The notes: generated from the letters alone by a model not told the origin. A DNA stretch of 64,000 nucleotides from Ryuthela nishihirai (GCA_038380435.1 JAWZYU010000663.1:1-64000); one strand, 5' to 3'; numbered from the stretch's first letter, positions 22,461 through 34,829 are shown. Numbers and translations are program-made.

Positions 22461-22699
22461 AGAGAGTTCGTTTTAAAGGAAATATTTCGTCATTTTTTTT
22501 TTGATGCTTTTTCTGTGTTCGGAGAAAGCCAGAATTGAGAGTTGAATCAGTGGTTGAAATTTAAGGAATTTGTGATGGCTGAGTTTAAAACCGTGGGTGT
22601 CGGCAGAAATTTTGTTTTCAGAATGGGGCAAAAAATTTTTACAGGGGAGGGGAGCAAAAAATATTTCACATTCGAAAATGTTATGAAAATTCTCACCCA

Positions 22700-23203
22700 T
22701 ATAAACACATACACTTGTTAAGAGGTTGGTAGCATGCCAGGTTCGTAATCTGCAGTACCCAGGTTCGAGTTGGGATGTTTTACCTCTGAGCGGCACTTTT
22801 TTGCACACCATGGGCGGGGCGGGGGTGGCTCAGTCGGTAGCGCGCCAGGCTCGTAATCTGTAGTTCCCAGGTTCGAGTCCCAGCTGGGTCAGCGTTGAGA
22901 TTTATCACCGCAAAATTCCCCGCCCTGCCCACGGTCAGTAGGGGACACCGATGGGCTTGGAAAGGCCGCCGTCCGTCGGATGGGACGTTAGGCCGTGGCC
23001 TCGTGTGCGGGAGAGCCATACCCTGTGCACGTTAAAGAACACGCTGGATGGCCTTGACGGGAGGCTACCATCTGTCTCCCAACAGCTGCTCCAGTGGGTC
23101 CCCTCCCCCAACTTTCTCTTAGCCTTCGGGGTCCATGTGACCTGGCCATTTAGCCCATGGTGTGCAAAAAAGTGCCGCTCAGATGAAAAACAACCCAACC
23201 CTA
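22700..23203 (+). mobile_element. SINE fragments and a full SINE
   Basis: 22720-22770 is a lone tRNA-like piece (CAGGTTCGTAATCTGCAGT ... GGTTCGAG). 22768-22814 is an opposite-strand 3' stub. 22815-23203 is a complete plus-strand SINE. Confidence 0.88.
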
Positions 23204-23351
23204 TGCGCTCTCTATGGATCGTTTTTTCATCTGTTGCTACACAAACTTGTTGTTTTCTGCTGTACATTTCCCATTTAAACATGGAACTAAATTTAGCTAT
23301 CAGTCTTATCATTCAATATTTATTACATTTATACAGATTTACTGTATCATG

Positions 23352-23695
23352 CCCGCCCTGCCCACGGTTAGTAGCCGCCGTCCATCGGATGGGAGGTTAA
23401 GCCGTGGACACCTGTGCAGGAGAGCCATACCCTGTGCACGTTAAAGAACACGCTGGATGGCCTTGACGAGAGGCTACCATCTGTCTCCCATGCCGAAAGC
23501 TGGATGGCCATGCCGAAAGATGGATCTGTCTCCCACGCCGTAAGCCGTCATACGCTGGATGGCCTTGACGAGAGGCTACCATCTGTTCCAGTGGGTCCCT
23601 ACCCCCAACCTTCTCTGAGTCTTTGGGGTCCTTGTGGCCTGGTCATTTAGCCCATGGTGTGCAAAAAAGTGTTGCTCGGGGGTAAAATAGCCCAA
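23352..23695 (+). mobile_element. 5'-truncated SINE with 10-bp TSD
   Basis: Lacks the tRNA head (starts GCCCTGCCCACGG). The centre contains a scrambled duplication around GCTGGATGGCCATGCCGAAA. CTGTATCATG at 23342-23351 and 23696-23705 shows that it inserted in truncated form. Confidence 0.9.
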
Positions 23696-23722
23696 CTGTA
23701 TCATGTTCTATTTAGCAGGAGT

Positions 23723-24106
23723 TGGATTGGGTTGTTTTACCTCTGAGCGCACTTTTTTGCACACCATGGGCTAAATGGCCAGGTCACACGGACCCCGAAG
23801 GCTCAGAGAAGGTTGGGGGAGGGGACCCACTGGAACAGTTGTTGGGAGACAGATGGTAGCCTACCGTCAAGGCCATCCAGCGTGTTCTTTAATATGCACA
23901 AAGTATGGCTCTCCCTCACACGGGGCCACGACTTAACGTCCCATCCGACTGACGGCGGTCTTTCCAAGCCCATCGGTGTCCCCTACTGACAGTGGGCAGG
24001 GCGGAGAATTTTGCGGAGATAAATCTCAACGCTGACCCAGCTGGGACTCGAACCTGGGAACTACAGATTACGAGCCTGGCGCGCTACCGACTGAGCCACC
24101 CCCGCC
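23723..24106 (-). mobile_element. Full-length SINE
   Basis: Complete minus-strand copy from GGATTGGGTTGTTTTACC to GAGCCACCCCCGCCC. Confidence 0.92.
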
Positions 24107-24237
24107 CTATCTAATAGGTCATCTGCTTCATGCCCTACACGCCGCAGCAGATCTCTTGTTACTTGCTCAGCTTATTCTGGCTTTCAAATGATTCAGGTCT
24201 AGAATTTTTTCCATGCAAGCACAATTCTTTACAAAAC

Positions 24238-24634
24238 TGGGGCGGGGGTGGCTCAGTCAGTAGCGCGCCAGGCTTGTAATCTGCAGTTCCAAGGTTCGAG
24301 CCCAGTGTTGAGATTCATCTCCGCAAAACTCCCCGCCCTGCTCACGGTAAGTAGGGGACACTGATGAACTTGGAAAGACAACCGTTCGTCGGATGGGACA
24401 TTAATCCTTTGGCCCGTGTGCGGGAGAGCAATACCCTGTACACGTTAAAGAACACGCATTTGACGGAGGCTACCATCTGTCTCCCAACAGCCGTTCCAGT
24501 GAGTCCCGTCTCCCAACAGCCGTTCCAGTGAGTCCCGTCCACCAATCTTCTCTGAGCCTTCGGGGTCCTTGTGACCTGGCTATTTAGCCCATGGTGTGCA
24601 AAAATGTGCCGCTCAGAGGTAAAACAACCCAACT
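24238..24634 (+). mobile_element. SINE with short internal duplication and 8-bp TSD
   Basis: The segment TCTCCCAACAGCCGTTCCAG is duplicated in tandem at about 24480-24540. TTTACAAA occurs at 24228-24235 and 24635-24642. Confidence 0.88.
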
Positions 24635-24671
24635 TTTACAAAGCTCCACGAGAAAAAAATCGTTTTTATTT

Positions 24672-25240
24672 TTAAATCAGGACTCCTTGGGCATCCCCAT
24701 CTATCAGTAAATGTTCCAATACGTTCTCAGTATTATTATAGAGAGCTTTCATTATGTTAACTAACTTGTCTGGTATAGCATATGATCTCACAATCAACAA
24801 CAAATTATGACGATCAACAGAGTCGAAAGCCTTTTTGAAATCAACAAAGCTAGCAACCAAAGGTTTCTGAAACTCTAAACATTTCTCAAGAATCTGCCTA
24901 AGTGAAAATATCTGATCCACACATCCCCTACCACTTCTGAATCCACATTGCTCATCACGCAATTGACTGTCAACCAGATTCTTAATTCTATTAAGCACAA
25001 TCATGCAAAGAACTTTACCTGAAACAGAGAGTAGGCTGATACCCCTATAGTTATCACAAGAACTGCGATCACCTTTTTTGAAAATAGGGATAATAATAAT
25101 AGCTCCATAAGCTCCTTACGAACAACACCCTTATGATAAAAAAATATCAGTAAGCCATGTAAAATCAGAAACGTTCCCAACTCTAAGAATTTCACTGATA
25201 ATTTCATCTACCTCTTGGGAATTGTGATTTGCATATGAAA
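24672..25240 (-). pseudogene. LINE reverse-transcriptase N-terminal fragment
   Basis: Minus-strand frames give, in order, VDEIISEILRVGNVSDF, then after a one-base shift near 25090 IPIFKKGDRSSCDNYRGISL, LRDEQCGFRSGRGCVDQIFS and VDFKKAFDSVDR. These are the palm/finger motifs of non-LTR retrotransposon RT (KGD..NYRGISL, GFR.GR.C.DQ, the first catalytic-block F-KAFD-V-R). The YADD block is missing; the fragment ends near 24672. Broken by frameshift and truncation, so inactive. Clade (RTE/CR1-like) is not resolved by eye. Confidence 0.88.
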
Positions 25241-26120
25241 CTTTCAATTTTTAATTAACACCGGCCAGGCCCAAATCTAGAAAAAAAATAAATAAATAAA
25301 TAAATAAAGGGGAAGGCCGGGGGGGGGGGGTTGAGGAGGTCAAGAGACTGGATTCCCCTTTCAATGTAAAAATTTTTCTTTCGTTTTAGAAGTTTAAAAA
25401 AATTCTTGAAAAATGTGCGAAATATACACAAGTTTTAAATTTTTTGGCCTATACTACCCTTATTATTATTCTCAGAAAAAAAAAATGGTGGGGGTTGGTG
25501 GTAGGGCATGGTCCTCTTCCACCACCCATCTGGATCCATTCCTCACTCATCGGCGAAATAACAACCTCGTCCTCTATTTCCTCGGTCTATTTCCCATCTT
25601 ATTATCCAATCACTTTCCACCAAACAAACAAAGCGATAAAAACTCCAACAAGAAGATCTCTTTTTCCAATCATCACAATCCGTTTTCAAATGTCTCATTT
25701 GAATATTCTCACCGCCTTCTCATCACTCGTTCATCCAATCATCCATTTCGAAGCGAAACTCGACCTCAGATTCACTTGAGCGTTAATTAAGATAAAAACA
25801 GCGACTGCAGTTTTCCCCTGCAACTCGAAATGCAAATTCGTGCCGAAGAAATGATCGTGTCCCCGTTATTTTACCGTGACGAGTGACGAGGAAAAGATAG
25901 CTACATTTTTAATGTCCACTCTCTCGCTGGTATCATTGTTCGCAGAGTGAACTGGAACCTGTTCTCTGACGTCAAGAATAACAGGACCAGCAACGCCCTC
26001 TTCGATTCCAGCCTCGGGGGCTAGACGACCTCAAAACACTATTCCTGCACCAGACTTCGCTTTGCTGGTAACGGAACAAGAGGAACCACGTGCTTCTAAT
26101 AACACCGAAATCTTTCGGTT
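25241..26120. other. Gene-free stretch before the satellites
   Basis: Contains an (AAAT)n run at 25284-25312, a poly-G run near 25320 and TGACGTCA at about 25967. Open frames at 25413-25790 overlap in two frames and show no domain. No gene supported. Confidence 0.45.
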
Positions 26121-26124
26121 GCCT

Positions 26125-29100
26125 TCTATGAATGTTTTTGCATTTTCTTATGAATGTTTTGCCATCCTTATGAATGATTTTACTTTTTCTTACGAAGCTT
26201 TTTGCTTTGTCTTATGAATGTTTTCGGTTTCCTTATGAATGGTTTTGCTTTTTCCATGGAAAGATTTTGCTTTCCTTACGAATGTTTTTGCTTTTCTCTA
26301 GAATGTTTTTGCTTTTCCCTAGAATGTTTTCGCTTCCATTATTAATGTTTTTGCATTTTCTTATGAATGTTTTGCCATCCTTATGAATGATTTTACTTTT
26401 TCTTACGAAGCTTTTTGCTTTGTCTTATGAATGTTTTCGGTTTCCTTATGAATGGTTTTGCTTTTTCCATGGAAAGATTTTGCTTTCCTTACGAATGTTT
26501 TTGCTTTTCTCTAGAATGTTTTTGCTTTTCCCTAGAATGTTTTCGCTTCCATTATTAATGTTTTTGCATTTTCTTATGAATGTTTTGCCATCCTTATGAA
26601 TGATTTTACTTTTTCTTACGAAGCTTTTTGCTTTGTCTTATGAATGTTTTCGGTTTCCTTATGAATGGTTTTGCTTTTTCCATGGAAAGATTTTGCTTTC
26701 CTTACGAATGTTTTTGCTTTTCTCTAGAATGTTTTTGCTTTTCCCTAGAATGTTTTCGCTTCCATTATTAATGTTTTTGCATTTTCTTATGAATGTTTTG
26801 CCATCCTTATGAATGATTTTACTTTTTCTTAGGAAGCTTTTTGCTTTGTCTTATGAATGTTTTCGGTTTCCTTATGAATGGTTTTGCTTTTTCCATGGAA
26901 AGATTTTGCTTTCCTTACGAATGTTTTTGCTTTTCTCTAGAATGTTTTTGCTTTTCCCTAGAATGTTTTCGCTTCCATTATTAATGTTTTTGCATTTTCT
27001 TATGAATGTTTTGCCATCCTTATGAATGATTTTACTTTTTCTTAGGAAGCTTTTTGCTTTGTCTTATGAATGTTTTCGGTTTCCTTATGAATGGTTTTGC
27101 TTTTCCCTAGAAAGATTTTGCTTTCCTTACGAATGGTTTTGCTTTTCCCTAGAAAGATTTTGCTTTCCTTACGAATGTTTTTGCTTTTCCCTAGAAAGAT
27201 TTTGCTTTCCTTACGAATGGTTTTGCTTTTCCCTAGAAAGATTTTGCTTTCCTTACGAATGGTTTTGCTTTTCCCTAGAAAGATTTTGCTTTCCTTACGA
27301 ATGGTTTTGCTTTTCCCTAGAAAGATTTTGCTTTCCTTACGAATGTTTTTGCTTTTTCCATGGAAAGATTTTGCTTTTCTTATGAATGTTTTTGCTTTTC
27401 CCTAGAAAGATTTTGCTTTCCTTACGAATGTTTTTGCTTTTCTCTAGAATGTTTTTGCTTTTCCCTAGAATGTTTTCGCTTCCATTATTAATGTTTTTGC
27501 ATTTTCTTATGAATGTTTTGCCATCCTTATGAATGATTTTACTTTTTCTTAGGAAGCTTTTTGCTTTGTCTTATGAATGTTTTCGGTTTCCTTATGAATG
27601 GTTTTGCTTTTCCCTAGAAAGATTTTGCTTTCCTTACGAATGGTTTTGCTTTTCCCTAGAAAGATTTTGCTTTCCTTACGAATGGTTTTGCTTTTTCCAT
27701 GGAAAGATTTTGCTTTTGTTATGAATGTTTTTGCTTTTCCCTAGAATGTTTTCGCTTCCATTATTAATGTTTTTGCATTTTCTTATGAATGTTTTGCCAT
27801 CCTTATGAATGATTTTACTTTTTCTTAGGAAGCTTTTTGCTTTGTCTTATGAATGTTTTCGGTTTCCTTATGAATGGTTTTGCTTTTCCCTAGAAAGATT
27901 TTGCTTTCCTTACGAATGTTTTTGCTTTTCTCTAGAATGTTTTTGCTTTTCCCTAGAATGTTTTCGCTTCCATTATTAATGTTTTTGCATTTTCTTATGA
28001 ATGTTTTGCCATCCTTATGAATGATTTTACTTTTTCTTAGGAAGCTTTTTGCTTTGTCTTATGAATGTTTTCGGTTTCCTTATGAATGGTTTTGCTTTTT
28101 CCATGGAAAGATTTTGCTTTCCTTACGAATGTTTTTGCTTTTCTCTAGAATGTTTTTGCTTTTCCCTAGAATGTTTTCGCTTCCATTATTAATGTTTTTG
28201 CATTTTCTTATGAATGTTTTGCCATCCTTATGAATGATTTTACTTTTTCTTAGGAAGCTTTTTGCTTTGTCTTATGAATGTTTTCGGTTTCCTTATGAAT
28301 GGTTTTGCTTTTCCCTAGAAAGATTTTGCTTTCCTTACGAATGTTTTTGCTTTTCTCTAGAATGTTTTTGCTTTTCCCTAGAATGTTTTCGCTTCCATTA
28401 TTAATGTTTTTGCATTTTCTTATGAATGTTTTGCCATCCTTATGAATGATTTTACTTTTTCTTAGGAAGCTTTTTGCTTTGTCTTATGAATGTTTTCGGT
28501 TTCCTTATGAATGGTTTTGCTTTTCCCTAGAAAGATTTTGCTTTCCTTACGAATGTTTTTGCTTTTCTCTAGAATGTTTTTGCTTTTCCCTAGAATGTTT
28601 TCGCTTCCATTATTAATGTTTTTGCATTTTCTTATGAATGTTTTGCCATCCTTATGAATGATTTTACTTTTTCTTAGGAAGCTTTTTGCTTTGTCTTATG
28701 AATGTTTTCGGTTTCCTTATGAATGGTTTTGCTTTTCCCTAGAAAGATTTTGCTTTCCTTACGAATGGTTTTGCTTTTCCCTAGAAAGATTTTGCTTTCC
28801 TTACGAATGGTTTTGCTTTTTCCATGGAAAGATTTTGCTTTTGTTATGAATGTTTTTGCTTTTCCCTAGAATGTTTTCGCTTCCATTATTAATGTTTTTG
28901 CATTTTCTTATGAATGTTTTGCCATCCTTATGAATGATTTTACTTTTTCTTAGGAAGCTTTTTGCTTTGTCTTATGAATGTTTTCGGTTTCCTTATGAAT
29001 GGTTTTGCTTTTCCCTAGAAAGATTTTGCTTTCCTTACGAATGGTTTTGCTTTTTCCATGGAAAGATTTTGCTTTTGTTATGAATGTTTTTGCTTTTCCC

Positions 29101-30800
29101 TAGAATGTTTTCGCTTCCATTATTAATGTTTTTGCATTTTCTTATGAATGTTTTGCCATCCTTATGAATGATTTTACTTTTTCTTAGGAAGCTTTTTGCT
29201 TTGTCTTATGAATGTTTTCGGTTTCCTTATGAATGGTTTTGCTTTTTCCATGGAAAGATTTTGCTTTCCTTACGAATGTTTTTGCTTTTCTCTAGAATGT
29301 TTTTGCTTTTCCCTAGAATGTTTTCGCTTCCATTATTAATGTTTTTGCATTTTCTTATGAATGTTTTGCCATCCTTATGAATGATTTTACTTTTTCTTAG
29401 GAAGCTTTTTGCTTTGTCTTATGAATGTTTTCGGTTTCCTTATGAATGGTTTTGCTTTTCCCTAGAAAGATTTTGCTTTCCTTACGAATGTTTTTGCTTT
29501 TTCCATGGAAAGATTTTGCTTTTGTTATGAATGTTTTTGCTTTTCCCTAGACAGATTTTGCTTTCCTTACGAATGTTTTTGCTTTTCTCTAGAATGTTTT
29601 TGCTTTCCCCTAGAATGTTTTCGCTTTCCCCTAGAATGTTTTCGCTTCCATTATTAATGTTTTTGCTATTCGCTAGAAAGATTTTGCTTTCTTTATGAAT
29701 GTTTTTGCTTTTTCCAAGGAAAGATTTTGCTTTTCTTATGAATGTTTTTGCTTTTCCCTAGACAGATTTTGCTTTCTTTATGAATGTTTTTGCTTTTCTC
29801 TGGAAAGATTTTGCTTTTCTTTGAAAAGATTTTGCTTTTCTTATGAATGATTTTGCTTTTCCTAGAATTTTTTTTTGCTTTTCCTATGAAGATTTTTCTT
29901 TCCTTATGAATGATTTTGCTTTTTTTAGGAAGCTTTTTGCTTGCTTTCGTTATAAATGTTTTCGCTTTTGTTATGAATGTTTTTGCTTTTGTTATAAATG
30001 TTTTCGCTTTTGTTTTGAACGTTTTTGCTTTTCCCTAAAAAATTTTGTTTTCCTTATGAATGTTTTTGCTTTTTCTAGAATGTTTTTGCTTTTCCCTAGA
30101 AAAATTTTGCTTTCTTTATGAATGTTTTTGCTTTTCCCTAGAAAGATTTTGTTTTCCTTATGAATGCTTTTGCTTTTTCCCTAGAAAGATTTTGCTTTCC
30201 CTAGAATTTTTTTGCTTTTCCTATGAAGATTTTTCTTTCCTTATGAATGCTTTTGCCATCCTTATGAATGATTTTGCTTTTTTTAGGAAGCTTTTTGCTT
30301 GCTTTCGTTATAAATGTTTTCGCTTTTGTTATGAATGTTTTTTGCTTTTGTTATAAATGTTTTCGCTTTTGTTTTGAACGTTTTTGCTTTTCCCTAAAAA
30401 AATTTTGTTTTCCTTATGAATGTTTTTGCTTTTCCTAGAATGGTTTTGCTTTCCCTAGAAAGATTTTGCTTTCCTTAGAAAGATTTTGCTTTCCTTATGA
30501 ATGATTTTGCCTTTTCCCTGGAAAGATTTTTGCTTTTCTTATGAAGATTTTCTTTCCTTATGAATGTTTTTTTTATGAAAACATTCACTAGGAAAGTCAA
30601 AACAGTCATGAGGAAAGCAAAAGCATTTATAACAAATGAATGCTTTTGCTTTATCTTAGAAATGTTTTTGTTTTGTTATGAATGTTTATTCTTTCTTATG
30701 AATGTTTTTGCCCTTTCTTACGTATGCTTTGTTTTTTTTGTGAATGTTTTTTGCTTTTATTTTGAATGATTTTGTTTTTTTTCTTACCAATATTTATGCT
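26125..30800. repeat. T-rich satellite, ~21-bp monomer, 213-bp higher-order unit
   Basis: Monomers follow GAATGTTTTTGCTTTTCCC / AGAAAGATTTTGCTTTCC. The first five higher-order units are exactly 213 bp apart (26174, 26387, 26600, 26813, 27026). After that, units vary by gain or loss of a 42-bp block (CCCTAGAAAGATTTTGC ... ACGAATG). The array decays from about 29640 onwards. 213 is divisible by 3, which creates identical short open frames; each ends in a stop and they are not evidence for coding. Confidence 0.95.
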
Positions 30801-31435
30801 TTTTCTGATGAATTGTCGCTTGAAAAAAAAAAGCAAAACTTCGAGGACAACATTGAACTAAGGTATATGAGAATTGTTGTAGCATTAAATGCAGTCAGTC
30901 TCATAATTCCTACAGTTTACAAGTTAGTACCCATTATGTCTTGACTACATAAACCATCGAGCAGACTGTTGACATTCTGTCGTTTTCAGACAAATATTTT
31001 GTTTGCACCAGGGCTTCAAACACCGCTCTTTTTATTCCCAATGTCGACTTTATTTTACTGAAGGGTGACTGAAAATTAAATAAAGATATCGGCGCCGAGG
31101 GGTAGATATTTTTTGTCACAAACTTTCTTCATTTTACCCTTTTACTAACAATTTATTTGCATTCTTGTCTTCCTAATCTCTTTTTAGCGAAAGTAAGGGG
31201 AGAGCAAACTTGAAATTTTCTAAAGCCCAGCTCAAACATAAGAGAAAAATACTCTATTTTTTGGGAAACAATTTTGTCTTGCTCTCGATTCTTGTTCTGT
31301 ATTTTTGTATTTGTTCTGTACGAAAAATTTTGGGATTGTTACGTTCCCTTTCCCGACTTGGAGAAAGAAGAAGAAATTCTATTTAGATAAACTCCTCAAG
31401 AAAGGGGAAGTTTCCACTGAAGTTGGTGATTACGT
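30801..31435. other. Spacer between two satellites
   Basis: No recognised gene; a few short ORFs without domains. Confidence 0.5.
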
Positions 31436-32995
31436 TCATACTGAACTTTGCGATTGCATTATGTCATCGAAGCTTCCACTGAACTTTGCGATTGCATTAT
31501 GTTCCCACTGAATTTTGGGATTGCATTATGTTCCCACTGAATTTTGGGATTGCATTATGTTCCCACTGACCTTTGGGATTGCATTAGGTTCCCACTGAAC
31601 TTTGGGATTGCATTAGGTTCCCACTGAACTTTGGGATTGCATTAGGTTCCCACTGAACTTTGGGATTGCATTAGGTTCCCACTGAACTTTGGGATTGCAT
31701 TAGGTTCCCACTGAACTTTGGGATTGCATTATGTTCCCACTGACCTTTGGGATTGCATTAGGTTCCCACTGACCTTTGGGATTGCATTAGGTTCCCACTG
31801 AACTTTGGGATTGCATTAGGTTCCCACTGAACTTTGGGACTGCATTAGGTTCCCACTGAACTTTGGGACTGCATTAGGTTCCCACTGAATTTTGGGACTG
31901 CATTAGGTTCCCACTGAACTTTGGGATTGCATTAGGTTCCCACTGAACTTTGGGATTGCATTAGGTTCCCACTGAACTTTGGGATTGCATTAGGTTCCCA
32001 CTGAACTTTGGGACTGCATTAGGTTCCCACTGAACTTTGGGATTGCATTAGGTTCCCACTGAACTTTGGGATTGCATTAGGTTCCCACTGAACTTTGGGA
32101 CTGCATTAGGTTCCCACTGAACTTTGGGACTGCATTAGGTTCCCACTGAACTTTGGGACTGCATTAGGTTCCCACTGAACTTTGGGATTGCATTAGGTTC
32201 CCACTGAACTTTGGGATTGCATTAGGTTCCCACTGAACTTTGGGATTGCATTAGGTTCCCACTGAACTTTGGGACTGCATTAGGTTCCCACTGAACTTTG
32301 GAACTGCATTAGGTTCCCACTGAACTTTGGGATTGCATTAGGTTCCCACTGAACTTTGGGATTGCATTACGTTTCCACTGAACTTTGGGATTGCATTATG
32401 TTCCCACTGAATTTTGGGATTGCATTATGTTCCCACTGACCTTTGGGATTGCATTAGGTTCCCACTGAACTTTGGGATTGCGTTAGGTTCCCACTGAACT
32501 TTGGGATTGCATTACGTTCCCACTGAACTTTGGGATTGCATTACGTTCCCACTGACCTTTGGGATTGCATTACGTTCCCACTGAACTTTGGGATTGCATT
32601 ACGTTTCCACTGAACTTTGGGATTGCATTAGGTTCCCACTGAACTTTGGGATTGCATTACGTTCCCACTGAACTATGGGATTGCATTACGTTTTCACTGA
32701 ACTTTGGGATTGCATTTATGTTCCCACTGATCCTTGGGATTGCATTATGTTCCCACTGAACCTTGGGATTGTATTATGTTCCCACTAGAGTTTGGGATTC
32801 CATTGCATTCCCATTGAAGTTTGGGATTCCATTGCGTTCCCATTGAAGTTTAGGATTCCATTGCGTTCTAATTGAAGTTTGGGATTACTTTGCGTTCCCA
32901 TTGAAGTTTGGGATTCACTTACATTCCATCTGAAGCTTAGGATTACGTTACGTTTCCACTAAAGTTTGGGATTACTTTACCTTCCTAGTGACAAT
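31436..32995. repeat. 29-bp tandem minisatellite
   Basis: Unit TTCCCACTGAACTTTGGGAT + TGCATTAGG, about 46 regular copies, decaying after 32760 into variants such as CCATTGAAGTTTGGGATTCC. Substitutions (ATT/ACT, AGG/TGG/CGT) are shared by neighbours, so local homogenisation is visible. No unique spacers, so not CRISPR-like. Confidence 0.96.
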
Positions 32996-33079
32996 TAAAA
33001 GGGATTACTGAAATTAGTGTCTACTTACATAGCACAAGAAAAAATGAACTTATTTATATTATAGATAAATTTAAAATAA

Positions 33080-33120
33080 CACTAATAATAATAATAATAA
33101 TTTATTATTATTATTATACA
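33080..33120. repeat. (AAT/ATT)n microsatellite
   Basis: TAATAATAATAATAATTTATTATTATTATTAT-type run. It sits at the 3' side of the minus-strand LINE remnant and could be its tail. Confidence 0.85.
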
Positions 33121-33218
33121 CATATAATCGAAATATTCGAAACACAGTGAATGACACAAAAAAGAAACAAAAAATTATTGGTTGGCGGTTTGAGTTGATA
33201 TACGTTTCAGCCTGAGAC

Positions 33219-33585
33219 CTAAGTAATAACTCGGTATCGTCGTAAGATGTATGTAGTTCCAAATAGTGCTTTTCTTTGCAGTTCTGAGGAAGTTACATCA
33301 GAAATCTGCATCTTCTAGAGATCGTTTATAAAATTTTTTGAGATGGTTCCAAGGACTCCGATGACAACGGGGACAACAGAAGTGTGTTTAGCCCTCAGTC
33401 TAGTAACTTCAATTTCTAAATCTCTATATTTAGTCATTTTTTTCTTGTTCTTTATCCTCAATTCGGGCATCACCTGGAATTGCAATGTCTACTATCCAAA
33501 CTTTTCTATTTTCAGTTACAGTTATATCTGGTGTTTTATGCTCGAGATGTCGATCGGTTTGGATTCTAAAGTCCCACATGATCTC
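33219..33585 (-). pseudogene. Restriction-like endonuclease domain of an R2/R4-type LINE
   Basis: The frame from 33579 reads MWDFRIQTDRHLEHKTPDIT, then KVWIVDIAIPGDARIEDKEQ and later VVPVVIGVLGTIS. The PD...D...KE.EK..KY pattern is what is expected of the PD-(D/E)XK nuclease C-terminal to RT in R2/R4/NeSL-type non-LTR elements. The VPVVIG(A/V)LG block is a familiar companion. An internal TAG follows NFINDL, and the continuing frame (ELQRKALFGTTYILRR) matches the family's usual C-terminus before a stop at 33219-33221. The N-terminal RT is cut off by the SINE at 33588. Family assignment is from memory. Confidence 0.75.
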
Positions 33586-33587
33586 TG

Positions 33588-33973
33588 GGGGCGGGGGTGG
33601 CTCAGTCGGTAGCGCGCCAGGCTCGTAATCTGTAGTTCCAAGGTTCGAGTCCCATCTGGGTCAGCGTTGAGATTTATCTCCGCAAAATTCCCCGCCCTGC
33701 CCACGGTCAGTAGGGGACACCGATGGGCTTGGAAAGGCCACCGTCCGTTGGATGGGACGTTAAGCCGTGGCCCCGTGTGTGGGAGAGCCATACCCTGTGC
33801 ACGTTAAAGAACACGCTGGATGGCCTTGACGGGACGCTGCCATCTGTCTCCCAACAGCCGTTCCAGTGGGTCCCCTCCCCCAACCTTCTCTGAGCCTTCG
33901 GGGTCCATGTGACCTGGCCATTTAGTCCATGGTGTGCAAAAAAGTGCCGCTCAGAGGTAAAACAACCCAACCC
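33588..33973 (+). mobile_element. Full-length SINE
   Basis: Complete plus-strand copy with intact boxes (TGGCTCAGTCGG; GGTTCGAGTCC). Truncates the LINE fragment on its left. No TSD visible. Confidence 0.93.
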
Positions 33974-33975
33974 AA

Positions 33976-34640
33976 CAATGGGAATAATATAAAACATATA
34001 TATCAGTGGTTCTCAACCTTTTATGCTTCACGTACCTCCTGGAAATGTGTATGTAACTGGCGTACCCCTTGTATAGATAGATAAAACTATAGCTATAGTA
34101 TAACAATGGGAATAAAATAAAACATATATATCAGTGGTTCTCAACCTTTTATGCTTCACGTACCCCCTGGAAATGTGTATGTAACTGGCGTACCCCTTGT
34201 GTAGCTAGATAAAACTATAGTTATAGTATAACAATGGGAATAAAATAAAACATATATATCAGTGGTTCTCAACCTTTTATGCTTCACGTACCCCCTGGAA
34301 ATGTGTATGTAACTGGCGTACCCCTTGTATAGATAGATAAAACTATAGTTATAGTATAACAATGGGAATAAAATAAAACATATATATCAGTGGTTCTCAA
34401 CCTTTTATGCTTCACGTACCCCCTGGAAATGTGTATGTAACTGGCGTACCCCTTGTATAGATAGATAAAACTATAGTTATAGTATAACAATGGGAATAAA
34501 ATAAAACATATATATCAGTGGTTCTCAACCTTTTATGCTTCACGTACCCCCTGGAAATGTGAATGTAACTGGCGTACCCCTTGCATAGATAGATAAAACT
34601 ATAGTTATAGTATAACAATGGGAATAAAATAAAACGTTAT
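33976..34640. repeat. 128-bp tandem repeat carrying a hAT-like terminus
   Basis: Five units start CAGTGGTTCTCAACCTTTTA at 34004, 34132, 34260, 34388 and 34516, spaced exactly 128 bp. CAGTGGTTCTCAACC followed by ACGTACCCCCTGG is the look of a hAT transposon end. A matching inverted end (TACCCCAGGTTGAAAACCCC) lies at about 34802-34822. Confidence 0.9.
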
Positions 34641-34697
34641 ATATATTACACACATCTAGTAACCTTTGAGCTCTCACGGCGTATCCGTACGTAGGTA

Positions 34698-34803
34698 CAC
34701 GAAGGTTACCAGATCACTAATTTCTAAAAAAAATCGTTGCCAGATATTTTTTCTGATTTCTGCAATCAACTATAGTGTTGGGATATTTTTTTGAGCAACT
34801 GTA
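34698..34803. mobile_element. Half of a family A MITE
   Basis: Runs from GAAGGTTACCAGATCACTAA to the terminus TTTTTTTGAGCAACTG + TA. The left arm is missing, so it is a half-element inside the hAT-like sequence. Confidence 0.8.
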
Positions 34804-34829
34804 CCCCAGGTTGAAAACCCCTAATTTAG

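Noticed and set aside
25413..25790. Pair of overlapping ORFs (125 and 111 residues)
   Set aside because: They overlap in two frames over the same DNA with no domain; likely chance open frames in C/T-rich sequence.
26174..29380. Repeated 70-residue ORFs in the T-rich array
   Set aside because: The 213-bp period is a multiple of three, so one accidental frame repeats. Each copy ends in a stop, composition is F/L-rich, and variants shift frame freely.
31436..32995. CRISPR array
   Set aside because: Repeats are directly adjacent 29-mers without unique spacers, in a clearly eukaryotic context.
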